Below are positions 53,273-63,600 of a stretch of 64,000 nucleotides of DNA, piece by piece (positions within the stretch are counted from its first letter, which is position 1; each line of letters opens with the position of its first letter). The notes beneath the pieces were generated by a model, which did no database searches, was not told the DNA's origin, and saw only the letters and a list, made by a program, of their open reading frames with translations. The stretch covers positions 10,183,001 to 10,247,000 of the forward strand of contig NZ_CP108067.1 of assembly GCF_036178145.1 (NCBI RefSeq). The letters are read 5' to 3'. The translations under genes and the position numbers were made by a program. The DNA comes from Streptomyces sp. NBC_00273 (GTDB taxonomy: Bacteria; Actinomycetota; Actinomycetes; Streptomycetales; Streptomycetaceae).

Positions 53273-54224
53273 AAGGGCGCTCGCCAGCCGCGAGGACATC
53301 CCACGGCACACAGGTGAGTTCGTCGACGGACTGCATGCCGCCCACTCGCTCGTGTGGAGCAGCAAGAGGCAGGTACGTTCCGGGCTGTTCCTTGGGAACC
53401 GGCGTGTCGAGGAGGGGGTGCTTCGCAGCCCACACTCCGAGGACCCTGCCCACGAACAGACCGAACCGCGACGGGGCCTGCTCAACCCACTGCGCGTAGT
53501 CCTTGGGCGTGATGCGTCCCTCAAGGCGGCGGCGCTCGACCGATGCCATCGCAGCGGCCAGATTCACTGCAGCGGGCAGTAGGCGCAGGGGCGTGGTGCG
53601 GTCGGTTCCCAGGCGCGGCAGATGAGTCGCGCCGTGGGCGAGGACGCCGAAGGCATCGGCCATCAGGACCCGCCCCGCCGGCCCAAGCTGCCGGATGAGG
53701 TCCTGGCGTTGGCGTTCTGCCGCCACCACCTGCGGGCCGGGGGAAAGATCGATGAAGGGGATACTGTCATCGCGCGAATTGTCACTGAAGCGACCATGCC
53801 GTACACAGATATGCCACATGTCGGGGCGTATGAGCCACACAGGTGCGTCGGCCTCCCGCGAGGCGGCGCACAGCGCACACCCCCTCACCAGGAACCCGCC
53901 GTGTGGTGCCCACGGCCACCTCCACGCCGGGCCACCCCCCTCTCGCAGCAGGTGCTCGTCTCCAGTGCTGGGCAGTGCTCTGACCAGCTCCTTCACGGAC
54001 CGTGCCACCAGCGCGGCAAGACGGTCCCGGGCGGCCCGGTTCACGTACAGCTCTGTATAGCGTGGATCCACCTCTGGTGAGGAACGGCCATTACCAAGGC
54101 TGTCCAGCAGCCGGCTTACCGTCAACCCATTGCGGGACGCGAGTCGTGTCAGATACGAACCCGTGGACTCTCCGACGATGAACCGGATCTGCAGTGGCAG
54201 TGGACGTATGTGCACCAAATGCAT
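53265..54224 (-). CDS. tniQ: TniQ-family target-selection protein
   Basis: The 319-aa protein has the TniQ start (FIVGESTGSYLTRLASRNGL) and a zinc-ribbon-like set CALC...WHICVRHGRF near residue 115-150. TniQ/TnsD proteins bind the target site and recruit TnsC. ATG 54224 was chosen because homology begins there and GGAAATAGGA lies upstream; the frame is open further up. It is the first gene of the minus-strand module and the only TniQ seen, so one targeting route is expected. Confidence 0.83.
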   Translation of the reverse strand: MHLVHIRPLPLQIRFIVGESTGSYLTRLASRNGLTVSRLLDSLGNGRSSPEVDPRYTELYVNRAARDRLAALVARSVKELVRALPSTGDEHLLREGGGPAWRWPWAPHGGFLVRGCALCAASREADAPVWLIRPDMWHICVRHGRFSDNSRDDSIPFIDLSPGPQVVAAERQRQDLIRQLGPAGRVLMADAFGVLAHGATHLPRLGTDRTTPLRLLPAAVNLAAAMASVERRRLEGRITPKDYAQWVEQAPSRFGLFVGRVLGVWAAKHPLLDTPVPKEQPGTYLPLAAPHERVGGMQSVDELTCVPWDVLAAGERPYG

Positions 54225-54402
54225 TCCTATTTCCGCTCGCAGACCATCTATGGTCCCGTGTCCTGTGAACTCCGCAATGGTGGGCTCAATATGGAACAGA
54301 GTACTTCGCTGAGACCAACCCGAACGTGGCACTCAGGGAAGTATCTTGTCCTCAAACCCCAGACGCCCGACTCTGCAGGAAACCGATCGAAGGCCGCACC
54401 TC
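54225..54402. promoter_or_regulatory. divergent promoter region between tniQ and helicase genes
   Basis: About 180 bp upstream of both the leftward transposition module and the rightward helicase gene. No boxes or operator assigned. Confidence 0.4.
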
Positions 54403-56826
54403 ATGAAGCGCGTTGGCATCCAAATGCGGGATCACCAGCGTGAGGCGTACACAGCCGTCGTGCGCGGACTGACTCACATGCCTCGCGTGACCATGTACTC
54501 CGCCACCGGAAGCGGTAAGACGCTCACTGCCATGCGGGTCGGCGAGTATTTTGCCGAGCTCGGCAACATCCTCGTCGTTGTACCGTCACTGAACCTGATC
54601 AGCCAGACGGCATCCCACTGGGCCAGGCATAGCGTCATCGAGAACATGCTCGGTGTCTGCTCCCTCCCTCCGAGCCAGGCACGCACCATCCGGCTCCCCC
54701 TGACCACCGACGCCCGCCGAATTGCCCACCACATAACGTCCAACACCGGATCCACGGTTGTCTTCGCTACCTACGACTCCCTGCCGGCACTCGCCCGCGC
54801 ACACAAGCAGCACCGGGTGCCCCCCTGGTCGATCGTGATCATCGACGAAGCGCACCGCAGCAGCGGAAGCAGCAGCAAACAGTGGACAGCCATCCACGAA
54901 GACAGTGTCATACCCGCCCGGCGGCGCCTCTACATGACCGCCACCCCCCGCACCTGGACGCTCCCCGACCCCAAGAAGAAGCGTCGTCGACCGACCACCG
55001 GCCCGCAGACGACACCCGAGCCACTCGTCTCCATGGACGACCCCACCATCTACGGCCCCGTTGTCTACCGCCTAGGTCTGGCCGACGCCATCGACCGGGG
55101 CATTCTGGCCGACTACCGCATCGTCGTCCCGGTCATCAATGATGAAGAACTTCGCGAAGTGCTCCAACGCCGCGGCGCCACACAGCACATCGACGGACTG
55201 CGCCTGTCCGCTCTCCAGGTAAGCCTTCTACGTGCCATGGCCACCCACAAAGTGCGCCGCGTCATCAGCTTCCACAGCCGCATTGCCAACGCCCATCAGT
55301 TCAGCCGGACCCTGCCGACCACCGTTACCGCAGCCGCGCGCAGTACGGGTATTCGCAAGCTGTGGACCTACCCCCTCCACAGCCGCCAACCTCTGAGCGA
55401 GCGCACCAGCCGCCTTACCGAGTTTGAAAACGTTCCCCTTCTCGCCAACCACACGAGAATCCCCGGCGCCGTCGACGGCGCAGTGCTGTCCAACGTCCGA
55501 GTGCTAGGAGAAGGCGTCGACGTACCTGACGCCGACGCGGTCCTGTTCGCTGACCCCAAGAGCAGCCCCTCGGACATCATCCAGGCCCTCGGCCGTGCGC
55601 TCCGCCAGCCACTCGGATCCGGCAAGGTTGCCCTTCTGATCATCCCCATCTACGTCGGCCGCCGGCAAACCACAGAGAAGGCCCTCGAATCATCCGAGTT
55701 CAAGATCTTGTGGGAGGTACTCAACGGCTTGCGTGACCATGACACCAAAGTCTGGCGGCGCCTCGGCAGCACCTCAGAGCGTGTCAGATTCAAGGAGTCG
55801 CTTCCTCCGGCACCTGAGCGAGCCGCCGAGATCGCCCCACTCACCGGCCTGCGAGCCCACGAGGTCAACACCCACGTATGGGCAACCGGCTGGACCGCCG
55901 CCATCAGATACTACGAGCACCACCAGCACCTCAACGTTCCCAGCGAATACGAAGACTCCTCCGGCTACCCCCTCGGCCTCTGGATCGGTCAACAGCGCTC
56001 CCTCTACGCCGACGGTATCCTCGCTCCCGACCGTGCTCTGGCCCTGTCCAGCCTTCGCATCGCCTGGCCCCACCCGCCGGGAAGCTTCGAAGACCGCCTC
56101 GCGCAAGCTGCCGTTTTCGCCGACGCCCACGGCACTCTCGCCGTCGCCAAGGCGCCCAGCAGCAGCGACGGCTCTCTGATCCGCTGGCTCAACCGCCAAA
56201 GAGCCCTCCACGACAGCGGACGCATGCACACCGCTCGCCTGGACGCCCTGACCGCCGTCGACCCCTGGTGGAACCCACTCTGGGGTATCGACTGGCAGCA
56301 CGACTACACCCATGTCTGCGTGCAGACCGCCCTACGTGGAAACGCCGGCCTCGCCCCCACACCCAGCTCCGGCGAAGACGCGCGAACGTGGCTCGACCGG
56401 CAGATCACCCAACAGCGCGAACTGCACCCACAACAGGTCGCCCTGCTCGTCCAGCTCGTCAACCAGCATCCCGACCCCCACCCCCACGCGCTGCTGCTCA
56501 GGCATGCCCCAAGCCCGCGCATGCGAGCCTTTCACCGTGGGCTGCGGGCGGCGCGTCAGTATCTGCAGCGGGAAGGCCACCTCCAGGTCCCGTCGACCCA
56601 CCGCGAAGACCTTCACGGAGACCCTGTCCGTCTCGGGCGTTGGATCTCTCAATGCCGTGAACAGACCGCGCTGTTGACCGGAGCGCAGATCTCAGCCCTG
56701 GCCGCTCTGGGGATCGACACCGATCCCCTCTTCCGGGAACTGCCCCCCAGCTCCACTTCGAGCGACGCGAATGAACCATGGTGGACCAGTGCAGAGTCAT
56801 GGGAGGAACCGATGGAGACCGGCTGA
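54403..56826 (+). CDS. DEAD/DEAH SF2 helicase with C-terminal helicase-associated domains
   Basis: This 807-aa protein has motif I (SATGSGKTLTA), Ia (VVVPSLNLI), II as IIDEAHR, III (YMTATPR), and a C-terminal RecA half (GEGVDVPDADAVLFAD, QALGRALRQ). Two or three helicase-associated (HA) repeats follow (WTAAIRYYEHHQHLNVPSEY, PLGLWIGQQR; AARQYLQREGHLQVPSTHRE, LGRWISQCR). Such helicases are found on plasmids, linear replicons and mobile elements. ATG 54403 is chosen; an in-frame TTG lies at 54346. The gene is divergent from tniQ and is likely cargo or a maintenance factor. Confidence 0.82.
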   Translation: MKRVGIQMRDHQREAYTAVVRGLTHMPRVTMYSATGSGKTLTAMRVGEYFAELGNILVVVPSLNLISQTASHWARHSVIENMLGVCSLPPSQARTIRLPLTTDARRIAHHITSNTGSTVVFATYDSLPALARAHKQHRVPPWSIVIIDEAHRSSGSSSKQWTAIHEDSVIPARRRLYMTATPRTWTLPDPKKKRRRPTTGPQTTPEPLVSMDDPTIYGPVVYRLGLADAIDRGILADYRIVVPVINDEELREVLQRRGATQHIDGLRLSALQVSLLRAMATHKVRRVISFHSRIANAHQFSRTLPTTVTAAARSTGIRKLWTYPLHSRQPLSERTSRLTEFENVPLLANHTRIPGAVDGAVLSNVRVLGEGVDVPDADAVLFADPKSSPSDIIQALGRALRQPLGSGKVALLIIPIYVGRRQTTEKALESSEFKILWEVLNGLRDHDTKVWRRLGSTSERVRFKESLPPAPERAAEIAPLTGLRAHEVNTHVWATGWTAAIRYYEHHQHLNVPSEYEDSSGYPLGLWIGQQRSLYADGILAPDRALALSSLRIAWPHPPGSFEDRLAQAAVFADAHGTLAVAKAPSSSDGSLIRWLNRQRALHDSGRMHTARLDALTAVDPWWNPLWGIDWQHDYTHVCVQTALRGNAGLAPTPSSGEDARTWLDRQITQQRELHPQQVALLVQLVNQHPDPHPHALLLRHAPSPRMRAFHRGLRAARQYLQREGHLQVPSTHREDLHGDPVRLGRWISQCREQTALLTGAQISALAALGIDTDPLFRELPPSSTSSDANEPWWTSAESWEEPMETG

Positions 56827-57022
56827 CGTGCACACCGATCAGGCTGGGGTTCGCGCCAGATCAACGGTTACGCAGCCTCTTCCTCTTACGCTCGGATGTA
56901 CGTGACATCGGGACTGGCCGCCACACGTGGCTGTGGGGCTCTTCCCAGGCTGCTAGCCAACTGCCCGCCCCTTCTCGCCAGCCGGCTCGGTCCCCTCGAT
57001 ACACCTTGCGCCGTCCGCCTGG
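56827..57022. other. gap after the helicase gene
   Basis: About 195 bp between the helicase stop and a possible leftward small gene; nothing recognised. Confidence 0.35.
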
Positions 57023-57328
57023 TTACTGCTCGGTAGGCCCGGCCAGCACCACCCGCATATCGACCACCCCGATGGTCGGCCTGCGGAAGACGGCCAAGCC
57101 CTCACCTTCATCGCTCCGTTCGCGCTCACGCAGCCGCCGCTCCGATTCCCTGTCGTCGCTGTGCAGCAGGGCAAAGACAAGATTGGTTGCGATCTTGAGG
57201 TCGTGCTGTGACCGACACAATTCCAGCTGGGCCGCCTCTATCAGGTCTGGGTTCGTGCGCTTCCAACTGCTTAATCGTGCCAGCCGCTGCTCTGCATGGG
57301 TCACCCGCCGGCGCCCACCCCTCTCCAT
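57023..57328 (-). CDS. possible small leftward gene, 101 aa
   Basis: The frame reads protein-like: basic start, then HAEQRLARLSSWKRTNPDLI, SQHDLKIATNLVFALLHS, a charged stretch ESERRLRERERSDEGE and a strand-like end IGVVDMRVVLAGP. Start ATG 57328 with GAGGCTGAGCGG upstream. It includes a TTA codon. No family recognised; it could also be a chance frame. Confidence 0.45.
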   Translation of the reverse strand: MERGGRRRVTHAEQRLARLSSWKRTNPDLIEAAQLELCRSQHDLKIATNLVFALLHSDDRESERRLRERERSDEGEGLAVFRRPTIGVVDMRVVLAGPTEQ

Positions 57329-57830
57329 CCGCTCAGCCTCATATAGCGAGTGGGCCCTGGCGTTTCTTGCTGCGGTTCGCCGCTATCCCTCCAAGGGAGT
57401 TCCCAACCTTCCTTGTCCGCGTCTCAGCGTCCTGCCGGTGGCGGTATCGAGCTGCTCGCCACGGCCAGGGAGTTCTTTCCAGGTCAATGGCTGCAGTGCT
57501 CCAGGAAACGGTGCTCCCGGGAAGGCGCTGATGGAGGGCGTGGCGCTTACGAGCGGCGCCGGCGCCCACTGACCCGGACTCGTTCGGTAGGCATCAGGAG
57601 GCAGAGCAGAGCCTCCTGGCCCGCAAAGCGAGTTCAACTATGCGTCGCACGTCTGATCTAAATGTCGGGATTATGTTCCATTCAGATGGATTGTCAGACC
57701 TCTCGTCTACCGTCGTTGCAGTCGTCGCGTCCGGACTGCCGGACGGGGCTGTCTGCCCTGCCCGAAGGGGGTGCGAACAGCTGCGAACGGCACCCGTAGC
57801 AGGACGTGTTCAGGGAGAAGGGCAACTCAG
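57329..57830. other. gap before the Wadjet genes
   Basis: About 500 bp without a supported gene. It should include the Wadjet promoter. Lower GC around 57,640-57,715 (AT-rich for this window) marks the probable promoter area. Confidence 0.4.
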
Positions 57831-59342
57831 GTGGCCGAAGACTGGTGGAGCGTTCTGGAGACCGGCCTTTTCGATGTCTTCACCGACGACAAACAGGCTG
57901 GGAAACAACGCCTGACCGGCGCTGTTCTAGCGGCTCTGCTGGTGGCGAGCAGCCGCGGCCCGATGTGGACGCTGTCCGACATCAGGAAGCTGCTGGCCGA
58001 GGTGGACTACGAGAACGCGGTCAGCAATGAAGACCTTGTCGAAGTACTTGAGGTCCTCAAGACCCATGGGTACGTCACGCCGAGCGTTGACCACAGCGCA
58101 GCCGTGGAATGCCTCAGCGACGGACGCCGGCGCCGTGAAGCGTGGGCGCTCACACGACAGGGCCGGGTAGTTGTGGCTGGCATCCGGGACATCGCCCGCC
58201 GGCTGAACCGATCCTTGCGGCTTCCACCACGTCTGCTCGACGCCGTCGAGCAGACCCTGCAGGCCCTGCTGCAGCAGTACCACGAGGACGCTGAAATGTT
58301 GGACCCGACCCTGGACCAGATCCGCGCACACCTGGAACAACTACAGGAAGCAGGCGGGGACTTCTACAGTGCAGTCGGTTCCCTCGCACAGGGAGACGTC
58401 ACCGATGACACTGTGTTCATCACCAGCCGCCGGCATATTCTCCTGGCCCTGCAGCATTTCGCACGCCGCACCGAACAGTCCCTCACCCAGGTCCGGGCGG
58501 CCTTCGACGCACTGGACGAGGTCGGCACCAAGAACGTCGTCCATCGCGCGATTGCCGGCGCCGGCATCCTCGACCCGGCCGAGCGACAAGCATGGACGGC
58601 CGACCGAGAGCGGGACCTAGCCGACCTCGAGGCATGGTTCGTACCCCACGGCTCGGTCGAGCGCTTGGTCAACGCCGCAGCGGACGCCATCCACGCCCTG
58701 CTGGGAGCCATCGACCGACGCTTCTACGCGAGTGCTCGGGGCAGCGACGTTGGCGAGGACTTCCGCCAGATCGCCCGGATGCTCCACGCACAGCCAACCG
58801 AGGCCGGCACGCAGAAGGTCTTCGCCGCAGCCTTCGGGATTTGGCCCGCTCGCCATCCCGTGGAAACCGTCGAAGAGTCTCTCGCCCCACATCACACCGC
58901 CGACAGCGCAGGCAGGCACACCATCAAGCTGGTCCTGCGGCCCCATGACCGAGGTGCGCGCTCCACTGGCGCACCCCGCAAAGTCGCCGATCTCACCGAG
59001 CAGCGGCGCGCGGCAGAAGCCGCCAACGAAGCCGAAATCGCGCGCACGGAAACGATCGCCAGAGCACTGGCCACGCCCGGCGTGGTCCCGCTGACCCACT
59101 TCACCGGGCTGAGCAATGCGCACGCCGAAGTCCTCGTGGACCTGCTTGAGGAAGCTCTCAACAGCTTCGACGACACGGCAGGCAAGGGGACAGCTGCGAC
59201 GGTGGGAGCAGAGCTCACGCTGTGGATCGGCTCACCAGGACACGCGGTGAGCGTCGTGCTGGAAGAAGGAGAGCTCATCGCCCCCGACTTCCGCATCCGC
59301 ATCCGATGCACCCCGCCGCGAGACGCAGAGGAAGCGGCATGA
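57831..59342 (+). CDS. jetA: Wadjet type III-like JetA (TIGR02677/DUF2397, kleisin-like)
   Basis: The 503-aa protein matches DUF2397/TIGR02677: an N-terminal winged-helix region (GLFDVFTDDKQAGKQRLTGA), a long helical middle (VEQTLQALLQQYHEDAEML, GGDFYSAVGSLAQG) and a C-terminal winged-helix end. In Wadjet, the kleisin subunit bridges the SMC heads. The start is GTG 57831 after AGAAGGG; the stop overlaps the JetB ATG. The system cleaves small circular DNA and blocks plasmids (established for Wadjet). Confidence 0.8.
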   Translation: MAEDWWSVLETGLFDVFTDDKQAGKQRLTGAVLAALLVASSRGPMWTLSDIRKLLAEVDYENAVSNEDLVEVLEVLKTHGYVTPSVDHSAAVECLSDGRRRREAWALTRQGRVVVAGIRDIARRLNRSLRLPPRLLDAVEQTLQALLQQYHEDAEMLDPTLDQIRAHLEQLQEAGGDFYSAVGSLAQGDVTDDTVFITSRRHILLALQHFARRTEQSLTQVRAAFDALDEVGTKNVVHRAIAGAGILDPAERQAWTADRERDLADLEAWFVPHGSVERLVNAAADAIHALLGAIDRRFYASARGSDVGEDFRQIARMLHAQPTEAGTQKVFAAAFGIWPARHPVETVEESLAPHHTADSAGRHTIKLVLRPHDRGARSTGAPRKVADLTEQRRAAEAANEAEIARTETIARALATPGVVPLTHFTGLSNAHAEVLVDLLEEALNSFDDTAGKGTAATVGAELTLWIGSPGHAVSVVLEEGELIAPDFRIRIRCTPPRDAEEAA

Positions 59343-60646
59343 CCACCACACACACCGCCCTAACCGGCAACCAACCACCGCTCAGCCCCGAAGTAGAGCC
59401 GGTCGTGGCAGCACTGCTGAACCACCAGATCCTGGCAGAGGAGGCCGACCCTGAACAGTTCCGCCTGGTCTGCCACCACCGGCACGAGATCACCCGCTGG
59501 TTCAGCGAGTACCCCGGCTGGCGGTTCCACGTCGAACGCCAGGCAGGCATCGGCCGCCTCTACAAACGCGACTCCGACCCCCCGGCCGGCCGCGTCCCTC
59601 TCCTGCACCGCGGAAAGCCCTCCGCCCGCACACCCGTCTCACCTCTCGTTCAGGTCCTGACCGCTTTGATCTGCGAGCAGATGTGGCGTGTCGCCCAGAC
59701 CACCTTCAACCACCTCCAGCGCGCCGTCATCCAGGCATGCGGCACCGAAGCCCCAACCGGCCGGCTACCCCGATTCCAGCCGGTCGCGACCACAGGACAG
59801 AAGCAAGCCACTGCCGCAGCACACCGCATGGCATTCATCGACGCGCTGCGCCTTCTGGAGTCCTGGCACTTCCTCACCTTCGACCAGCCCTTGAACGCCC
59901 TTGAACAGGACACCGACGCAGACCTCGCCATCACCGCACGTCGTGAACGTCTCGCCCTGCTGATCGCTTGCCCAGCACCTTCGCTCCTCCCGATCGACCT
60001 AGACGACCCCGACAGCCACGTCGCCACCCTGTGCCCAGACCAGGCACCCCCGCACCCAGACGCACTCCCCGTCGACACGGCACGCCACCACCGCCACACG
60101 GCACTGCGCGCCGTGCTGGACAATCCCGGCTTCGCGCCCGACCCTGCCACCGGGCCAGGCGCCTATCTCTCCTCCTGGAGCGGCCGCGAGCAGGCTCTGA
60201 ATGTTGCCGCGGCCGCCGGTCTCGCCTGCACGGTCCGCCAGGACTGGTGGATCATCGCCGACCCGGCCGGCCGCACCACAGACCTGGCCTTCCCCCGTAG
60301 CCGCACCGTCGAGCAGCAAGCGGCTCTGCTCCTGCTCCAGGCCCTGACATGCCGGGACGACCCCATGGCTTGGTTCGGCCTCCACTGGGCCACTGACGTA
60401 CTGGCCGAGCACCTCAGACAGCGGCCGTGGTGGGCCCGCAACTACCAAGGCACAGGCAAGACCAGAAACTTTGCCACCACCGCGGTACACCACCTGCTCT
60501 CCATCGGCGCCTGCACCGCCGACCCGCCGCCCGGCATCGGCTGGCAGCCCACACCCGCCATCCACCTCTGGCAACTCAGCATCACTGACGCTCCCCGCCC
60601 GAACCCGGCCACCGAAGCCCTTGAGGAACACAGCCGAGATGAGTGA
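59339..60646 (+). CDS. jetB: Wadjet type III-like JetB (TIGR02678/DUF2398, KITE-like)
   Basis: The 435-aa protein matches DUF2398/TIGR02678: VAALLNHQILAEEADPEQF at the start, IGRLYKRDSDPPAGR, LVQVLTALICEQMWRVAQTT and RMAFIDALRLLESWHFLTF. ATG 59339 overlaps the JetA stop and its stop overlaps the JetC start by eight bases, so A-B-C are translationally coupled. KITE subunits bind the kleisin and DNA. Confidence 0.8.
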   Translation: MTTTHTALTGNQPPLSPEVEPVVAALLNHQILAEEADPEQFRLVCHHRHEITRWFSEYPGWRFHVERQAGIGRLYKRDSDPPAGRVPLLHRGKPSARTPVSPLVQVLTALICEQMWRVAQTTFNHLQRAVIQACGTEAPTGRLPRFQPVATTGQKQATAAAHRMAFIDALRLLESWHFLTFDQPLNALEQDTDADLAITARRERLALLIACPAPSLLPIDLDDPDSHVATLCPDQAPPHPDALPVDTARHHRHTALRAVLDNPGFAPDPATGPGAYLSSWSGREQALNVAAAAGLACTVRQDWWIIADPAGRTTDLAFPRSRTVEQQAALLLLQALTCRDDPMAWFGLHWATDVLAEHLRQRPWWARNYQGTGKTRNFATTAVHHLLSIGACTADPPPGIGWQPTPAIHLWQLSITDAPRPNPATEALEEHSRDE

Positions 60647-63600
60647 CACCCCCCGCCACCGCCACCTCGCCGACGCGGCGGGACCCTTCACCGACGTACC
60701 GACCCTCGACCCGCATCCCACCGCCCGCGGGCGGTGGCAGCCCACCCGGGCCGGAGCGGTCAATTCATGGCTCTGGACCAACGAGCAGTTCGCCTACGCC
60801 AACGGCAGCCTCGCCTTGGTCGGCATGAACGGCTCCGGGAAATCCCTAACCAGCGCCGTGCTGTTCCCGACCTTCATCGACGGCAACGTCACCGCCAAGA
60901 ACCTCTCTGCGGCAGCAGAGGCCGCAGGAACACTGACCGCCATCCACACTCTCGGCAGGCCAGGACCACCCAAGAGCGGCACCTGGTGGCAGGAGTACGG
61001 ACGAACCGACCCCGACGGCCAGCACACCGGCACACGATGGCTCACAGCCGGCCTGTGGCTGCACAGCGGGGGAGGCCAGCGCAACTCCCTGGACCGGGCC
61101 TGGTTCCTCGTCCCCGCCCGAGTCCACGCTCAGCTCATCCTCGAACGGGACGGCATGCCCGTCACCATCACCGACCTCGCCGCCCAGCTGGCGGCATTCG
61201 ACGGCCTGCTGTTCACTTCATCGCCCCGCCTGGAACAACAATGCCGGGACCACCCCTCCGTGCTGCGCAAGGAAGAGGACTATCCGGAGACAGTTCGAGA
61301 GCTGATGTACCAGCCGCTGGACGGCACACAGACCGACGCCCTCGCCACAGTGCTGCGCGCCCTGCGCAGCGTTCAGGCGGGAGACAAGATCAGTCCTCGG
61401 ATCATGGAGGAGACCCTCACCTCCGCGCTGCCCGCCCTCGAGACCCGCCGCGTCCAAAGCCTTGCCGAAGCTCTGAGTAAGGCCGAACAGCTGCAGGGCC
61501 ATCTGAAAGCCGCACACACCGAGCGGGGCATCCTGTCCGACATCCGAGGGAGCTACCGCCGCTACCTCGCCGCTGCCGCCACCACGACGGCCACCGCATA
61601 CGAGACCGTTCACACCTTGCACGCCGACACCGTCACCGCCCGCGCCCAGGCGCTGCGCGCAGAGACTGACGCGAAACAGCGGCAAGACGAGGCTACCGCA
61701 GCCCTTCAGGAGGACGAGGAGCGAGCAGAACTCCTACGTGACACGGTCCGCAGCCTTGAGAATCGAATCGCCGAGCATCCCGGAACGAACCTGGCAGACC
61801 TCAGCCACCAGGCCCAGGAGTGTGAAGACCGGGCTACCGACAGCCTGCAGTACGCCGAACAAGCAGGGGCCAACTGCCAAGAGCGCCTGGCACAAAGCGC
61901 GGCCGACCAGCAGACGGCCGACCGAGCCCTGGCGGCCTGGGCCAAGACGACACATGACCTAGGCGCACTCGCTCGGGACCTGGGTGCAGCAGCGTTTCAC
62001 GAGCCGCTGGCCAGGGCCCTCGGCGGCACCCGGCAGCACCCGGATTCTGCCGACAACGGAACCGCCGTAGCCGCCCGCGAGCAAGCAGCCGCCTGGGGCC
62101 AGGCACAGTCCCAGGCAGCTGAACGTGTCCAGGCAGCGCTGGACCACTTCACGCATGAGCAGGACAAGCACAGCACCGCTCAAGAAACCTACGAGAACAA
62201 GCGGCAGCACGCCGAAGCAGCAGACGCACGCGCACAGGATGCGACCGACGCACTTGAACAAGCCGAAGAGGTCACCCGCGCCGCTCTATCGCACTACAGC
62301 ACCCACCTCAAGCGACTTCCGGCGCTCCCAGACGACCTGTACAATGTGACCCCGCTCGACCCAGCCGCCATCTGTACCTGGGTCAGTGACCAGGCCGCCG
62401 ACGCACTCACGAAGCTCGGCGTCAGGGCCTGCCAGGAACGAGCAGATGCCCGATCCCAGGCCGCAGATGAAGCATCCGAGCGTGCCGCGGCAGCAAGCGA
62501 GCTCGCCGCCAACGCAGCCCAGCAAGCCATGTCCATCGCAGACGGCCTGAGCGACAAAGCCGACGCGTTGACTGATACGCCCAGCTCCCTGCGCGACCTC
62601 GTACACGCCGCCCGCCAGGCTGCCCGCATCGCATCTCCCCGCCCCAACTCGACGACACATACGCAGCCCGGCGAGCAAGAGGAGCATCTCCTCGACACCC
62701 TTGTGGAGACTGCTCACAGCGACCTCAGTCGCCGTCGGCTTTTGATCCAGCAAGCCGCCCGCGACCTCACCGACGCCGCACGCGCCCAGGACCGGGCGTC
62801 CACCACACGCACCCAGGCCCAGCTGGCACAAGCCCTTGCAGACACTGCAGAAGCGACAGCCCACGACGCACGAAGCAGCGCGGACCAGGAAGCACACACC
62901 TGGGCACGCCATGTTCACGAATGGGCCCACAACCTGAAGGTTCTCGACCCAGCCAGCCTGCGCCTCCCGGACCTCGCGGGCGTTCCCCTTGACCTCAACG
63001 CGGCGCACCATCTCGCCCAGGACGCCGCGACAGCTCACCGCAGCGCCGTGGAGGTCCTCTCCGGCCGCCTCGCCGAAGCAGAACTGCGCCTCAACGCAGA
63101 CCGCGCATCCCTGGAAAACCTTGACGAGAAGATCCGCCACGCCCAGCAGGGCAGCACACCTCCCACCCCACCGGACTGGAGGGACTCCCGACACGGCCGG
63201 GCCGGGACGCCCCTATGGGAGGCCGTCGAATTCGCCCAGCACCTCCAGCCCGACGAAGCCAGCCAACTCGAAGGAGCACTGCTCGCAGCCGGCCTCCTGG
63301 ACGCCTGGATCTCGCCCACGGGCGAACTGGCAGCCGGTGACACCACGCTCGCCCTCACCCCCGAGCACCAAGGACCGTCCCTGGCCGACGTCCTCGTGCC
63401 CGACTCCCACACCCCGGTAGACCCGGCACTGGTCCGCCGGCTCCTGGCCGGGATCCGCCTCCTGCAGCCCGGCGAACGACCTCTACCCGGGCAGGCAGCT
63501 GTCTGTGTGGACGGCACCGCATACATCGGCCCCTTGACCGCCACGTCCCCCGCCACCTGGGACGCCTGTCACATCGGTGCCGCAGCCCGCGAACGCGCTC